Below, one piece after another: positions 47,702 to 60,617 of a DNA stretch of 64,000 nucleotides (within the stretch, counting starts at the first letter, position 1; each line of letters begins with the position of its first letter). The notes below the pieces were generated by a model, which saw only the letters and a list, made by a program, of their open reading frames with translations, searched no databases and had not been told where the DNA came from. The stretch is from Pantoea dispersa (GTDB lineage Bacteria; Pseudomonadota; Gammaproteobacteria; Enterobacterales; Enterobacteriaceae): the NCBI RefSeq assembly GCF_014155765.1, contig NZ_SCKT01000011.1:1-64000 (forward strand), given 5' to 3'. The translations under genes were made by a program, and so were the position numbers.

Positions 47702-48841
47702 ATGAAAATTGTCATCGCACCGGATTCATACAAAGAGAGTTTGTCCGCCCTGGAAGTGGCTACCGCGATAGAAGCGGGATTTCGCGAAATTTTCCCCGCC
47801 GCTGACTATGTCAAAATACCGGTCGCCGACGGCGGAGAAGGCACGGTTGAAGCAATGGTGGCGGCAACCCAGGGCAACATCGTCAGACTGACGGTGACCG
47901 GGCCGCTCGGCGAGCCGGTCGACGCGTTTTACGGATTATCCGGTGATGCGCGTACCGCCTTTATTGAGATGGCGGCGGCCAGCGGGCTGGAGCTGGTGCC
48001 TGCGGCACAGCGCGATCCGCTGATCACCACCTCCTACGGTACCGGTGAACTGATCAAAAACGCGCTGGATCGCGGCGTCGATCACATCATCATCGGCATC
48101 GGCGGCAGCGCCACCAACGACGGCGGCGCCGGCATGGTGCAGGCGCTCGGTGCCCGGCTGCTGGACAGCGACGGCAGCGGGATTGGCTACGGCGGCGGGG
48201 CACTGCCGCAGCTGGCGAAGATTGAGATCGCCGATCTGGATCCGCGCCTGCTGCAGTGCCGCATTGAAGTGGCGTGCGACGTGACCAATCCGCTGATTGG
48301 CGAAGAGGGGGCGTCGGCGATTTTTGGCCCGCAGAAGGGGGCCACGCCGCAGCTGGTGCAGCAGCTGGATGCCGCGCTCGGCCATTACGCCGCGATTATT
48401 CAGCGCGACCTGGATATTGATGTGCTGCACATCGCCGGCGGTGGCGCAGCCGGCGGCATGGGCGCGGCGCTGCATGCGTTTTGCCACGCGGAACTGCGGC
48501 GCGGCATTGAGATTGTCACCGAAGCGCTGGGGCTGGCGCAGCAGGTGCAGGATGCCGATCTGGTGATTACCGGTGAAGGGCGCATCGACAGTCAGTCAGT
48601 TAACGGCAAAGTGCCGGTTGGCGTGGCGCAGGTGGCGAAGCAGTTCAATAAGCCGGTGATCGGCATTGCGGGCAGCCTGACGGCGGATGTCGGTGTGGTG
48701 CATCAGCACGGGATCGACGCGGTGTACAGCGTGCTGTCGGGTATCTGTTCGCTGGAAGAGGCGCTGGCCAATGCCGCGCAGAATGTCCGCCTGACGGCAA
48801 GGAACGTCGCTGCCACGATCAAGGTGGGGCAGGGTTTGTAA
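47702..48841 (+). CDS. garK: Glycerate 2-kinase GarK
   Basis: GarK phosphorylates D-glycerate to 2-phosphoglycerate, which enters glycolysis; enolase, the next enzyme, is encoded at 58291. The 379-residue protein starts [20 protein letters not shown]. It has the type I glycerate kinase motifs [44 protein letters not shown] and [11 protein letters not shown]. The ATG at 47702 was chosen by family match; its ribosome-binding site is weak. It is the last gene of the cluster and converges on barA through an inverted pair of repeats. Confidence 0.95.
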   Translation: MKIVIAPDSYKESLSALEVATAIEAGFREIFPAADYVKIPVADGGEGTVEAMVAATQGNIVRLTVTGPLGEPVDAFYGLSGDARTAFIEMAAASGLELVPAAQRDPLITTSYGTGELIKNALDRGVDHIIIGIGGSATNDGGAGMVQALGARLLDSDGSGIGYGGGALPQLAKIEIADLDPRLLQCRIEVACDVTNPLIGEEGASAIFGPQKGATPQLVQQLDAALGHYAAIIQRDLDIDVLHIAGGGAAGGMGAALHAFCHAELRRGIEIVTEALGLAQQVQDADLVITGEGRIDSQSVNGKVPVGVAQVAKQFNKPVIGIAGSLTADVGVVHQHGIDAVYSVLSGICSLEEALANAAQNVRLTARNVAATIKVGQGL

Positions 48842-48860
48842 GGGGAGGCGGTGCGGTTTT

Positions 48861-48988
48861 CCCCTCACCCCAGCCCTCTCCCGCAGGCGGGAGAGGGGGC
48901 TGATGGTGCACGGATTTGGATTTCGCGCTGTTCCTCTGGATCGCACCGGACGGTTCCCTCTCCCGCCGGGAGAGGGTTAGGGTGAGGG
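48861..48988. repeat. Inverted pair of CCCTCACCC-type palindromic repeats
   Basis: The first copy (48861-48897) has an 11-bp stem CCCTCTCCCGC/GCGGGAGAGGG. The second (48957-48988) is in opposite orientation, with stem CCCTCTCCCG/CCGGGAGAGGG followed by TTAGGGTGAGGG. About 60 bases separate them. The layout is like a bipartite REP mosaic and sits between convergent garK and barA, where it may end both transcripts. Confidence 0.85.
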
Positions 48989-49020
48989 CCCAGCGCACAA
49001 CCCAGAACGCACAACCCTCA

Positions 49021-51750
49021 CTACGCCACGCCCAGCACCTGACGCGCTTCGCGCGCTACATTCGCCATCTCGTCGCTCAGCTCCAGCAGCTCTGGTTCCA
49101 GCGCTGCGATATCGCTCTCCTGATGCAGACTCTTCTCCAGCTGCTGACACAGCTGTTTCAGCCGCGGCACGCCGCTGTAGCTGGCGCTGCCGTGCAGCTT
49201 GTGGATAATCTCGCGCAGCCCATCGAGGTCATTCTGCGCCATACATTGCGCCACGCGCTGCTCCACTTCCGGCAGAAAATCCAGCAGCATCTGCAGCAGA
49301 TCGCGCGCCAGCTCGGCTTTATTCGCCGCCTGGCGCAGCGCCAGCGCCCAGTCGAGTGAGGGCGCGATCGCTGGTTGTCGCACCGCGCTCGCCACGCTGC
49401 CCGGCGCATAGCGCTGCAGCAGCTGCTTCAGCTTGTCCTCATCAATCGGCTTGGCGAGATAGTCATTCATGCCGGCGGCGATCAACTGCTCACGTTCGCC
49501 ATCCAGCGCATGCGCCGTGACCGCGACAATCGGCGTGCTGGCGTGCTGTGGCAGGCTGCGGATGATCTCGCTGGCGCGGATGCCGTCGATGTCCGGCATC
49601 TGAATATCCATCAGGATCACGTCCAGCCGCTGCTGCCGCGCCTGGTGAATCGCCTGACTGGCGTTGTCGCACAGAATGATGTTCTGGACCTGCTCCTCCA
49701 GCAATGCGCCGATCAGCTTCAGGTTGGCCGGATTATCATCCACCGCCATCACCGTCAGCGGCTGTCTTACGCCGCGCGGGGCGGCGTCGCTATGACGCAT
49801 GTTGAGATCGAGCAGCATCGGCAGCAATCGCGTCAGCGACACCGGTTTGGCAATGCAGCCGGCGATACCGCGCGCGCGCAAATCATCGGCGAACAGCATC
49901 ATTTCGCTCGGCAGCGCCAGCAGCACGGAGTCGGCGTGTGCGCGCAGGCGGGCAATCAGCGCATCGGACAGCGTAGCCGGATGGGGATCGCTGACCGGCA
50001 GCCCCATCAGCAGCAGCGGGAAGTGGGCGTCGGGCAGATCGTCAAGGCTGGCAAAGTGCTGCACCTGCAAAGGCGTAATGCTCAGCATTTCCTGAACCGC
50101 TTTCGCCACCGCCGGATGGGGTTCGATATAAGCCAGCGGTGTGGCGTGCAGATCGTCGAGCATGCGTGGAATCGCCGGTGCATTAGGATTGAGATCCAGA
50201 TGTACCTGTACCCAGAAGGTGGAGCCCTGATTCTGCCGGCTGTGGAAGGCGATCTCACCGCCCATTTCGTGCACCAGTTTCTGCGTAATCACCAGGCCAA
50301 GACCGGTACCGCCGTGACGGCGCGAAATACTGGCGTCCGCCTGACGAAATGCCTGGAACAGCTGCGACTGCTGCTGCTCAGAGATACCGATGCCGGTATC
50401 GTGCACCTGAATCTCCAGTTCCGCCCGCGTGATGCTGAGATGACGCAGCTCGACGCGCAGATCAATGTGGCCGCGCTCGGTGAATTTAATGGCGTTGCCA
50501 ATCAGGTTGATCAGAATTTGCTGCAGACGCAGCGGATCGCCAATCACATTATCCGGCACCTGTTTCCCGAGGCACACGGTGATCTCGAGGCCTTTCTCGT
50601 GCGCGGACGGCGCCAGCAGCACCAGCGTTTCATCCAGCGTGGCGCGCAGCGGGAACGGGATCGACTCCAGCACCAGCTTACCGGCTTCCAGTTTGGAGAA
50701 ATCGAGCACGTCGTTAATGATGCTGAGCAGGTTATTGGCCGAACGCTCAATGGTGCTCATGTAATCACGCTGGTTGGTGCTTAGCCCGGTTTTCAGCATC
50801 TGGCGGGTAAAGCCAATCACGCCATTGAGCGGCGTGCGCAGCTCGTGCGACATATTGGCGAGAAACTCCGACTTGATGCGTGCCGCTTCCTGGGCGCGCT
50901 TTTTCGCCAGGTCCAGCTCGACGTTCTGAATCTCCAGCTGCTCGAGCGTTTCGCGCAGATCGTAGGTTGCCTGGTCGATGTTCTGCTGCATCTCTTCATG
51001 GTAGGCAGTAAGCGACATCGCCATGGCGTTGATGCCGTTTTTCAGGATGCTCAGTTCCCCCAGCATGTAGCCATCCACGCGGCTGTCGAGCTGGCCACGC
51101 CGGATGCGGTCCACGGTGGTAACCATGTTGCGAATCGGGCCAGTGACGTCGCGCATCAGTCGATAGGCAAACAGCATGGCGATACACAGGCAGAACAGCA
51201 GCAGCAGAGTGGCGACAAACACCTCTTTGTACTGTTCCAGCCGCACCGACTGCAGATCCAGCTCAATCGCCACATAACCCAGCGGATTGCCTGCCGGCTT
51301 GGCGTCTTCACCCGGCAGTTCGTCCACCGAATAGCGTTCAGAGATAATCGGCGTGCGCAGCACCATCAGGTTGCCGTGTCGCTCCACCGACACGCCATCC
51401 GCCAGCGTGGAAATATCGGCTTTTTGCAGCAGCGCGAGGTTCTGGTTGTTATTGGAGCTGACGTAGATGTGATTGTTGTTGTCGAAAACCGTAATGGCAC
51501 GGACAATATCGGAATGACGGCGATGCAGCAGGCTGACCAGCTCGCGAATCGCATCACGATTATGCCACGTCATGCCGTACTCGCTCGACACCGCCAGCGG
51601 TTCGATAATGTTAGCGCCGGCATCGCGCACCTGGTGCTGCAGTTCGTTGTAGCGGTGCACCACGAAGAAGGTACTGAGCAGCAGGCCAATCATCAGCGTC
51701 GGCGCCAGTATCAGAATCATCATTCGCGCCCGCAGGCTGTATTTGGTCAT
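49021..51750 (-). CDS. barA: Hybrid sensor histidine kinase BarA
   Basis: BarA is the membrane sensor that phosphorylates UvrY, which turns on csrB and csrC. The 909-residue protein has a first membrane span at about 11-31, a periplasmic domain, and a second span near 177-197. A HAMP domain follows, then the kinase with His302 in [12 protein letters not shown] and the ATPase boxes ([14 protein letters not shown]). A receiver carries Asp715 in [13 protein letters not shown], and a C-terminal Hpt carries His853 in [10 protein letters not shown]. All phosphorelay residues are present. It stands divergent from rlmD. uvrY is not in the window. Confidence 0.96.
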   Translation of the reverse strand: MTKYSLRARMMILILAPTLMIGLLLSTFFVVHRYNELQHQVRDAGANIIEPLAVSSEYGMTWHNRDAIRELVSLLHRRHSDIVRAITVFDNNNHIYVSSNNNQNLALLQKADISTLADGVSVERHGNLMVLRTPIISERYSVDELPGEDAKPAGNPLGYVAIELDLQSVRLEQYKEVFVATLLLLFCLCIAMLFAYRLMRDVTGPIRNMVTTVDRIRRGQLDSRVDGYMLGELSILKNGINAMAMSLTAYHEEMQQNIDQATYDLRETLEQLEIQNVELDLAKKRAQEAARIKSEFLANMSHELRTPLNGVIGFTRQMLKTGLSTNQRDYMSTIERSANNLLSIINDVLDFSKLEAGKLVLESIPFPLRATLDETLVLLAPSAHEKGLEITVCLGKQVPDNVIGDPLRLQQILINLIGNAIKFTERGHIDLRVELRHLSITRAELEIQVHDTGIGISEQQQSQLFQAFRQADASISRRHGGTGLGLVITQKLVHEMGGEIAFHSRQNQGSTFWVQVHLDLNPNAPAIPRMLDDLHATPLAYIEPHPAVAKAVQEMLSITPLQVQHFASLDDLPDAHFPLLLMGLPVSDPHPATLSDALIARLRAHADSVLLALPSEMMLFADDLRARGIAGCIAKPVSLTRLLPMLLDLNMRHSDAAPRGVRQPLTVMAVDDNPANLKLIGALLEEQVQNIILCDNASQAIHQARQQRLDVILMDIQMPDIDGIRASEIIRSLPQHASTPIVAVTAHALDGEREQLIAAGMNDYLAKPIDEDKLKQLLQRYAPGSVASAVRQPAIAPSLDWALALRQAANKAELARDLLQMLLDFLPEVEQRVAQCMAQNDLDGLREIIHKLHGSASYSGVPRLKQLCQQLEKSLHQESDIAALEPELLELSDEMANVAREARQVLGVA

Positions 51751-51840
51751 AATTGTGGCCTGGCGACTCCTGGCATTTTATCCCTGTGCAAAAACCGCAT
51801 ACGGCTGCACACCTAATGAAAACTGAGAATTCACAATACT

Positions 51841-53157
51841 ATGGCGCAATTTTACTCCGCAAAACAGCGCGTGACGACGAAGCAACGTCTCAGCGTCACC
51901 ATTGACGAGCTTGATCCCTTTGGTCAGGGCGTGGCGCGCCATAACGGTAAAACGCTGTTTGTCAGCGGCGCGCTGCCCGGCGAACAGGCCGAGGTGATCC
52001 TGACCGAAGATAAGCGTCAGTTTGCGCGCGGCAAAGCCAAAAAGATTACACAACCGAGCCCGCAGCGCCAGCAACCGCGCTGCATCCATTTCGGCGTGTG
52101 CGGCGGCTGCCAGCAGCAGCACGTGTCCGTGGCGCTGCAGCAGGAGAGCAAAGCGCGGGCGCTGGGCCGCATGCTGAGTCAGGAAGCGGCGCTGCCGGTG
52201 CAGGTGGATGAGATCATCAGCGCTGCGCCCTGGGGCTATCGCCGGCGCGCGCGTCTCGGTTTGCAGTGGCTGCCGAAGCAGCAGCGCCTGCAGATGGGCT
52301 TCCGTCAGGCGGCCAGTAACGATCTGATTGATGTGACGCAATGCCCCGTTTTGGTGCCCGAGCTTGAGGCGCTGCTGCAGCCGCTGCACCACTGTCTCAG
52401 CAACCTGCACGCAGTGAAACGGCTGGGGCATGTGGAACTGGTGCTGGCGGATAACGCTCCGCTAATGGTGCTGCGCCATCTTGATGCGCTCTCCGCTGCG
52501 GACCGGACAAAACTGGAACGTTTTTCGCATGAGCACCGGCTGATGATCTGGCTGGCGGACGGCAGTGACGCGCTGCAGGCGCTCGGTGCTGAGCAGCCTT
52601 ACTATCGCTCGTTTGATTTGCAGCTAACCTTTAGCCCGCAGGATTTCATTCAGGTCAACGATGGCGTGAATCAGCAGATGGTGGCACAGGCGATTGCCTG
52701 GCTGGATCTGCAGCCGGACGATCGGGTGCTGGATCTGTTCTGCGGCATGGGCAACTTCACATTGCCGCTAGGAAAGTTCGTACAAAATGCGGTGGGTGTG
52801 GAGGGCGTTGCAGCATTAGTGCGCCAGGCAGAGTATAATGCTCAGCTTAACAATCTCAGAAATGTCTGCTTCTTCCAGCACAATTTAGAGGAAGATGTCT
52901 CGCGCCAGCCCTGGGCGGCGCAGGGATTTAATAAGGTGTTACTGGATCCGGCGCGTGCCGGGGCCGCGGGCGTGATGTCGCATATCGTTAAACTTGCGCC
53001 GCAACGCGTGGTCTATGTTTCCTGTAACCCGACAACACTTGCCCGCGACAGTCAGACATTACTGTCGGCGGGCTACCATCTGGAAAGGGTCGCGATGCTG
53101 GATATGTTCCCTCATACCAGCCATCTCGAATCCATGGTGCTGTTTAGCAAAACATAA
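51841..53157 (+). CDS. rlmD: 23S rRNA (U1939-C5)-methyltransferase RlmD
   Basis: RlmD methylates U1939 of 23S rRNA using SAM. The 438-residue protein has an N-terminal TRAM domain, an iron-sulfur cluster motif with Cys81, Cys87 and Cys90 ([15 protein letters not shown]) plus a Cys in TQCPVL, and a methyltransferase domain with [15 protein letters not shown] and the nucleophile Cys in [13 protein letters not shown]. It lies 32 bases upstream of relA. Confidence 0.96.
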   Translation: MAQFYSAKQRVTTKQRLSVTIDELDPFGQGVARHNGKTLFVSGALPGEQAEVILTEDKRQFARGKAKKITQPSPQRQQPRCIHFGVCGGCQQQHVSVALQQESKARALGRMLSQEAALPVQVDEIISAAPWGYRRRARLGLQWLPKQQRLQMGFRQAASNDLIDVTQCPVLVPELEALLQPLHHCLSNLHAVKRLGHVELVLADNAPLMVLRHLDALSAADRTKLERFSHEHRLMIWLADGSDALQALGAEQPYYRSFDLQLTFSPQDFIQVNDGVNQQMVAQAIAWLDLQPDDRVLDLFCGMGNFTLPLGKFVQNAVGVEGVAALVRQAEYNAQLNNLRNVCFFQHNLEEDVSRQPWAAQGFNKVLLDPARAGAAGVMSHIVKLAPQRVVYVSCNPTTLARDSQTLLSAGYHLERVAMLDMFPHTSHLESMVLFSKT

Positions 53158-53189
53158 GCGATGTTTAAGTCGCTGTGGCAGGAGAGGAT

Positions 53190-55424
53190 ATGGTTGCGGT
53201 TAGAAGTGCGCATTTAAATACGGCCGGGGAATTTGCCCTTGACCAGTGGATCGCCAGCTTGAGTATCAGTAATCCGCAATCCTGCGAACGACTGGCGGAA
53301 ACATGGCGCTACTGTGAAGCCGAAACGCACGACCATCCTGATCAGGCTCTGCTGCTGTGGCGCGGTATTGAGATGGTGGAAATTCTCACCATGCTCAGTA
53401 TGGACATCGACAGTCTGCGCGCCGCGCTGCTGTTCCCGCTGGCCAATGCGGGCGTGGTAAGCGAAGAGGATCTGGAAAAGGCCTTTGGCAAAAGCATCGT
53501 CTCGCTGGTGCACGGCGTGCGCGATATGGATGCCATCCGCCAGCTGAAAGCCATTCACAACGACTCAATGGCCTCGGAGCAGGTGGATAACGTGCGCCGC
53601 ATGCTACTGGCGATGGTGGAAGATTTCCGCTGCGTGGTCATCAAGCTGGCAGAACGTATCGCCCATCTGCGCGAGATGAAAGATGCGCCGGAAGATGAGC
53701 GCGTGCTGGCGGCGAAAGAGAGCACCAACATCTACGCGCCGCTGGCCAACCGTCTCGGGATCGGCCAGCTCAAATGGGAGCTGGAAGATTACTGCTTCCG
53801 CTATCTCCATCCTGACGAATACAAACGCATCGCCAAACTGCTGCACGAACGCCGCATCGATCGTGAACAGTACATTGATAACTTCGTCGATAACCTGCGT
53901 AAAGAGATGCAAAAAGAGGGCGTGCGTGCGGAAGTTTACGGCCGTCCCAAGCATATCTACAGCATCTGGCGCAAAATGCAGAAGAAGTCGCTGGCGTTTG
54001 ATGAGCTGTTCGACGTGCGCGCAGTGCGCATCGTCGCTGAACGCCTGCAGGACTGCTACGGCGCGCTCGGCACCGTCCATACGCTGTATCGTCATCTGCC
54101 TAGCGAGTTCGACGATTACGTCGCCAATCCCAAGCCAAACGGCTATCAGTCGATTCATACCGTGGTGCTGGGACCGCAGGGCAAAACGGTCGAGATTCAG
54201 ATCCGTACCCGCCAGATGCACGAGGACGCTGAACTGGGCGTCGCGGCACACTGGAAGTACAAAGAAGGACCGACCGCCAGCAACGCACGCGGTGCCGCAG
54301 GGCACGAAGAGCGCATCGCCTGGCTGCGTAAACTGATTACCTGGCAGGAAGAGATGGCGGATTCCGGCGAGATGCTGGAAGAGGTGCGCAGCCAGGTATT
54401 TGATGACCGCGTTTACGTGTTTACGCCAAAGGGCGACGTGGTCGATTTGCCGGCCGGTTCCACGCCGCTCGACTTTGCCTACCACATTCACAGTGATATT
54501 GGTCATCGCTGCATCGGCGCCAAAATCGGCGGCCGTATCGTGCCCTTTACCTATCAGCTGCAGATGGGCGATCAGATTGAGGTGATCACCCAGAAGCAGC
54601 CGAACCCGAGCCGCGACTGGCTGAACCCCAACCTCGGCTATATCACCACCAGCCGCGGGCGCTCGAAGATTCATGCCTGGTTCCGTAAACAGGATCGCGA
54701 CAAAAATATCGCGGCCGGCCGGCAGATTCTGGATAGCGAGCTGGGCCAGCTGGATATCAGCATGCGCGAAGCCGAGAAGCTGCTGCTGCCGCGTTATAAC
54801 GTCAGCTCGCAGGATGAGCTGCTGGCGATGATTGGCGGCGGGGATATCCGTCTTAACCAGATGGTTAACTTCCTGCAGGCGAAGCTCAACAAGCCGAGCG
54901 CCGAAGAGGAAGATCGCGAGGCGCTGCGTCAGCTGACGCAGAAATCGCATCAGCCGTCGTCGGCGCGCAAAGAGAGTGGCCGCGTGGTGGTGGAGGGGGT
55001 CGGCAATCTGCTGCACCACATTGCACGCTGCTGCCAGCCGATTCCGGGCGATGATATTGTCGGGTTTATTACCCAGGGGCGCGGCATTTCGATTCACCGC
55101 GCCGACTGCGATCAGCTCAGCGAACTGATTTCGCATGCACCGGAACGCATTGTCGATGCGGTGTGGGGCGAAAGTTACTCCAGCGGTTATTCGCTGGTGG
55201 TACGCGTGACGGCCAACGATCGCAGCGGGCTGCTGCGCGACATCACCACCATTCTGGCCAATGAAAAGGTCAACGTGCTGGGCGTGTCCAGCCGCAGCGA
55301 CACCAAAAAGCAGCTCGCCACCATCGATATGGATATCGAGATTTATAACCAGCAGGTGCTGGGTCGCGTGCTGGCGCGCCTTAATCAGGTGCCGGATATT
55401 ATCGATGCGCGCCGCTTACATTAA
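53190..55424 (+). CDS. relA: (p)ppGpp synthetase RelA
   Basis: RelA makes (p)ppGpp on ribosomes stalled with uncharged tRNA. The 744-residue protein has an N-terminal hydrolase-like domain that is degenerate in RelA, the synthetase domain (EVYGRPKHIYSIWRKM, ANPKPNGYQSIHTVV), a TGS domain (VFTPKGDVVDLPAGSTPLDF), a zinc-finger region (HHIARCCQPIPGD) and a C-terminal ACT domain. The ATG at 53190 gives MVAVRSAHLN as in E. coli and follows GGAGAGG. The mazEF pair that follows relA in E. coli is absent. Confidence 0.97.
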   Translation: MVAVRSAHLNTAGEFALDQWIASLSISNPQSCERLAETWRYCEAETHDHPDQALLLWRGIEMVEILTMLSMDIDSLRAALLFPLANAGVVSEEDLEKAFGKSIVSLVHGVRDMDAIRQLKAIHNDSMASEQVDNVRRMLLAMVEDFRCVVIKLAERIAHLREMKDAPEDERVLAAKESTNIYAPLANRLGIGQLKWELEDYCFRYLHPDEYKRIAKLLHERRIDREQYIDNFVDNLRKEMQKEGVRAEVYGRPKHIYSIWRKMQKKSLAFDELFDVRAVRIVAERLQDCYGALGTVHTLYRHLPSEFDDYVANPKPNGYQSIHTVVLGPQGKTVEIQIRTRQMHEDAELGVAAHWKYKEGPTASNARGAAGHEERIAWLRKLITWQEEMADSGEMLEEVRSQVFDDRVYVFTPKGDVVDLPAGSTPLDFAYHIHSDIGHRCIGAKIGGRIVPFTYQLQMGDQIEVITQKQPNPSRDWLNPNLGYITTSRGRSKIHAWFRKQDRDKNIAAGRQILDSELGQLDISMREAEKLLLPRYNVSSQDELLAMIGGGDIRLNQMVNFLQAKLNKPSAEEEDREALRQLTQKSHQPSSARKESGRVVVEGVGNLLHHIARCCQPIPGDDIVGFITQGRGISIHRADCDQLSELISHAPERIVDAVWGESYSSGYSLVVRVTANDRSGLLRDITTILANEKVNVLGVSSRSDTKKQLATIDMDIEIYNQQVLGRVLARLNQVPDIIDARRLH

Positions 55425-55438
55425 GCCCTGCTGAGACC

Positions 55439-55511
55439 GGTGCGCAGCAATGCGCACCCAGGCAAAACCGCGTAATTACCCTGCAGGGTCGCCATTAATG
55501 GCGGCTTTTTA
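55439..55511 (+). terminator. Palindromic repeats acting as probable relA terminator
   Basis: Two palindromes fill the gap after relA: GGTGCGCA/TGCGCACC at 55439-55458, and CGCCAT/ATGGCG (in GGGTCGCCATTAATGGCGGC) at 55486-55505. The second is followed directly by TTTTTATC. It therefore has terminator form although it belongs to the genome's GGTCGCCAT repeat family. Confidence 0.6.
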
Positions 55512-55533
55512 TCTTGTTGTTCCGGGGAGTTTC

Positions 55534-56316
55534 ATGACTGCTTTAGACCGCCTGCTCACCATCATGCAAACCCTGCGCGATCCGGTGCGCGGCTGCCCGT
55601 GGGATCGCCAGCAGACCTTTGCCTCAATCGCGCCGTATACGCTGGAAGAGACCTATGAAGTTATCGACGCCATCCAGCGCGAAGACTTTGACGATCTGCG
55701 CGGCGAACTGGGCGATCTGCTGTTTCAGGTGGTGTTCTACGCCCGCATGGCCGAGGAGCAGCAGCGTTTCAACTTCGATGACATCTGCAACGCCATCAGT
55801 GACAAACTGGAGCGTCGCCATCCGCACATCTTCGGCGAAGTCCAGGTCGATTCCACGGCTGAAGTGCTGAAAAACTGGGAGGCGATCAAGCAGCGCGAGC
55901 GTGCGGAGAAGTCGCAGCACTCGGTGCTGGACGATATCCCTAAAGCGCTGCCGGCGCTGATGCGCGCCTATAAAATCCAGAAGCGCTGTTACAGCGTAGG
56001 CTTCGACTGGGACAGCCTCGGGCCGGTGCTGGATAAAGTGCATGAAGAGATCGACGAAGTAATGCATGAAGCGCAGCAGGCGGTGGTGGACAGCGACAAG
56101 CTGGAAGAGGAGATTGGCGATCTGCTGTTCGCCACTGTCAATCTGTCACGCCATCTTGGCAGCAAAGCGGAAACCGCGCTGCAAAAGGCCAACGACAAGT
56201 TCGAGCGCCGCTTCCGTCAGGTAGAGAATATTATTCAGGCCCAGGGGCTGAGCATGGAACAGGCTACGCTGGCGCAGATGGAAGCCGCCTGGCAGCAGGT
56301 CAAAGCCGGCGAATAA
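55534..56316 (+). CDS. mazG: Nucleoside triphosphate pyrophosphohydrolase MazG
   Basis: MazG hydrolyses NTPs and dNTPs to monophosphates and in E. coli lowers ppGpp and MazF effects under starvation. The 260-residue protein has two tandem MazG domains, each with an ExxE...ExxD-type metal motif (TLEETYEVIDAIQ with ELGDLLFQVVF; KVHEEIDEVMHEA with EIGDLLFATVN). The ATG at 55534 after GGGGAG was chosen over an in-frame start in the repeat upstream. mazG persists here without mazEF. Confidence 0.95.
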   Translation: MTALDRLLTIMQTLRDPVRGCPWDRQQTFASIAPYTLEETYEVIDAIQREDFDDLRGELGDLLFQVVFYARMAEEQQRFNFDDICNAISDKLERRHPHIFGEVQVDSTAEVLKNWEAIKQRERAEKSQHSVLDDIPKALPALMRAYKIQKRCYSVGFDWDSLGPVLDKVHEEIDEVMHEAQQAVVDSDKLEEEIGDLLFATVNLSRHLGSKAETALQKANDKFERRFRQVENIIQAQGLSMEQATLAQMEAAWQQVKAGE

Positions 56317-56332
56317 CCTTATTCAGCCTCTC

Positions 56333-56366
56333 TGCGCAGCGCTGGTGATTATTCCAGCGCTGCGCA
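56333..56366. terminator. Perfect 13-bp stem-loop after mazG
   Basis: TGCGCAGCGCTGG pairs fully with CCAGCGCTGCGCA (56354-56366) around an 8-base loop. The tail TAAAATC has no T-run, so it is a strong hairpin but not a textbook terminator. The remaining sequence up to pyrG at 56576 should contain the pyrG promoter; I see nothing else there. Confidence 0.55.
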
Positions 56367-56560
56367 TAAAATCACCGTCTGAGCTTACTCGATTCAGCCA
56401 GTCGGCAACTTTGTGACGTACGTCAACATTTCACCCGGCACTCTCCGCTATGTTACAGGCTGTAATGCGAGGAGGATGGTGTGATTCATCAATTGTGGCT
56501 GCGGACGACTTCGGGTATACTGTTTTCCCGTCCTGGTTATTCCACCGTCTTTAAACCTAA

Positions 56561-58213
<1,653 letters not shown>

Positions 58214-58228
58214 GAGTTTAACGAACAG

Positions 58229-58255
58229 CGCGCGAACTTTTCGCGCGTTGTTTGT
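58229..58255 (+). terminator. Hairpin between pyrG and eno
   Basis: CGCGCGA (58229-58235) pairs with TCGCGCG (58241-58247), loop ACTTT, followed by TTGTTTGTC. The T-run is broken, so readthrough from pyrG into eno is likely. Confidence 0.5.
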
Positions 58256-58266
58256 CTTAGGATTGA

Positions 58267-59589
<1,323 letters not shown>

Positions 59590-59598
59590 TCGCCTGCG

Positions 59599-59655
59599 GA
59601 TGTGGCTAAACGGCCACATCGCCTGACATCAAGCCCCGCCTCGTGCGGGGCTTTT
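59599..59655 (+). terminator. Double stem-loop and rho-independent terminator of eno
   Basis: A first hairpin GATGTGGC/GCCACATC (59599-59620) is followed by a second, GCCCCGC/GCGGGGC (59633-59639 with 59645-59651), with a TTTTGCTTTTT tail. The second is the terminator proper. Confidence 0.85.
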
Positions 59656-59738
59656 GCTTTTTATGGCACGAAGCAGCTGTGAAGCGACGCACAAAATCTG
59701 CCATAATCTGCGCCTCGAATTTCTGACGTGAGTAAAAA

Positions 59739-60410
59739 ATGTTCTACCCGATTAACGAAATGTTCCAGACGCTGCAGGGCGAAGGTTTTTACACCGGCGT
59801 GCCGGCCATCTTTATCCGCTTACAAGGATGTCCGGTGGGCTGTAGCTGGTGTGATACCAAACATACCTGGGAAACGCGGGCGGATCGGGAGACGTCGCTG
59901 GGGGACATTCTGGTCAAAACCGTGGAGAGCGATGCCTGGGGCAGCGCCGATGCGGCCACGCTGATTGAGAGCATTCAGCGTCAGGGCTGGACCGCCCGCC
60001 ATGTGGTAATCACCGGCGGTGAGCCGGCAATTTTTGACTTACGTCCACTGACCGAAGCGCTGGAGGCGGCCGGTTTTCAGTGTCAGATTGAAACCAGCGG
60101 CACGCATGAAGTGCACTGTTCCGCTGCTACCTGGGTGACGGTGTCGCCGAAGGTGAACATGCGGGGTGGCTACGATGTGCTGCCGCAGGTGCTGCAGCGT
60201 GCCGATGAGATCAAACATCCGGTGGCGCGCGAGCGGGATGTGGAAGCGCTGGATGCGCTGCTGGCTGGCCTGCAGGATGAGAAAAAACGCATTGTGGCGC
60301 TGCAGCCCATCAGCCGTGGCGAGGCGGCGACCAGACTGTGTATCGAAACCTGCATTGCCCGCAACTGGCGGCTTTCGATGCAGACGCACAAATACCTGAA
60401 CATCGCCTGA
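59739..60410 (+). CDS. queE: 7-carboxy-7-deazaguanine synthase QueE
   Basis: QueE is a radical SAM enzyme that contracts CPH4 to 7-carboxy-7-deazaguanine in queuosine synthesis. The 223-residue protein has the enterobacterial cluster motif with Cys31, Cys35 and Cys38 (GCPVGCSWCDTKHTW), then TGGEPAIFDLRPL and the SPKVNMRGGYDVLP segment. The length equals E. coli QueE. It faces queD, the preceding enzyme of the pathway, across a repeat cluster. Confidence 0.95.
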   Translation: MFYPINEMFQTLQGEGFYTGVPAIFIRLQGCPVGCSWCDTKHTWETRADRETSLGDILVKTVESDAWGSADAATLIESIQRQGWTARHVVITGGEPAIFDLRPLTEALEAAGFQCQIETSGTHEVHCSAATWVTVSPKVNMRGGYDVLPQVLQRADEIKHPVARERDVEALDALLAGLQDEKKRIVALQPISRGEAATRLCIETCIARNWRLSMQTHKYLNIA

Positions 60411-60414
60411 TTCA

Positions 60415-60600
60415 CCCGATGCGCACCCGGCAAAATTAACGCCATTGTGGCGGGTAAGCATCAATGCGCACCCTGTAAAACTCATTACACCGTAGGGTCG
60501 CCATTGATGGCGACCTGGCCAATGGTAGCCGATGCGCATTAATGCGCACCCAGTAAAAATCCGCACTGCACCGTAGGGTCGCCATTGATGGCGACCTTCT
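60415..60600. repeat. GGTCGCCAT palindromic repeat cluster between queE and queD
   Basis: Two composite units at 60463-60515 and 60541-60596 share the layout AATGCGCACCC, GTAAAA, a 12-15 base spacer, CACCGTAGG and the palindrome GGTCGCCATTGATGGCGACC (60496-60515 and 60577-60596, identical). A GCGCATTAATGCGC palindrome (60534-60547) lies between them, and a half unit with GATGCGCACCC at 60419. The same two modules occur after relA (55439-55505). Confidence 0.88.
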
Positions 60601-60617
60601 GACCTTTACCGCGACTG

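Noticed and set aside
49375-50784. Long ORF (469 codons) on the plus strand
   Set aside because: It is antisense to barA. Long antisense frames arise from GC-biased third positions, and the peptide is rich in His, Gln and Arg with no domain.
53604-55136. 510-codon ORF antisense to relA
   Set aside because: It is a shadow of the relA coding frame with low-complexity His/Gln/Arg composition and no start context.
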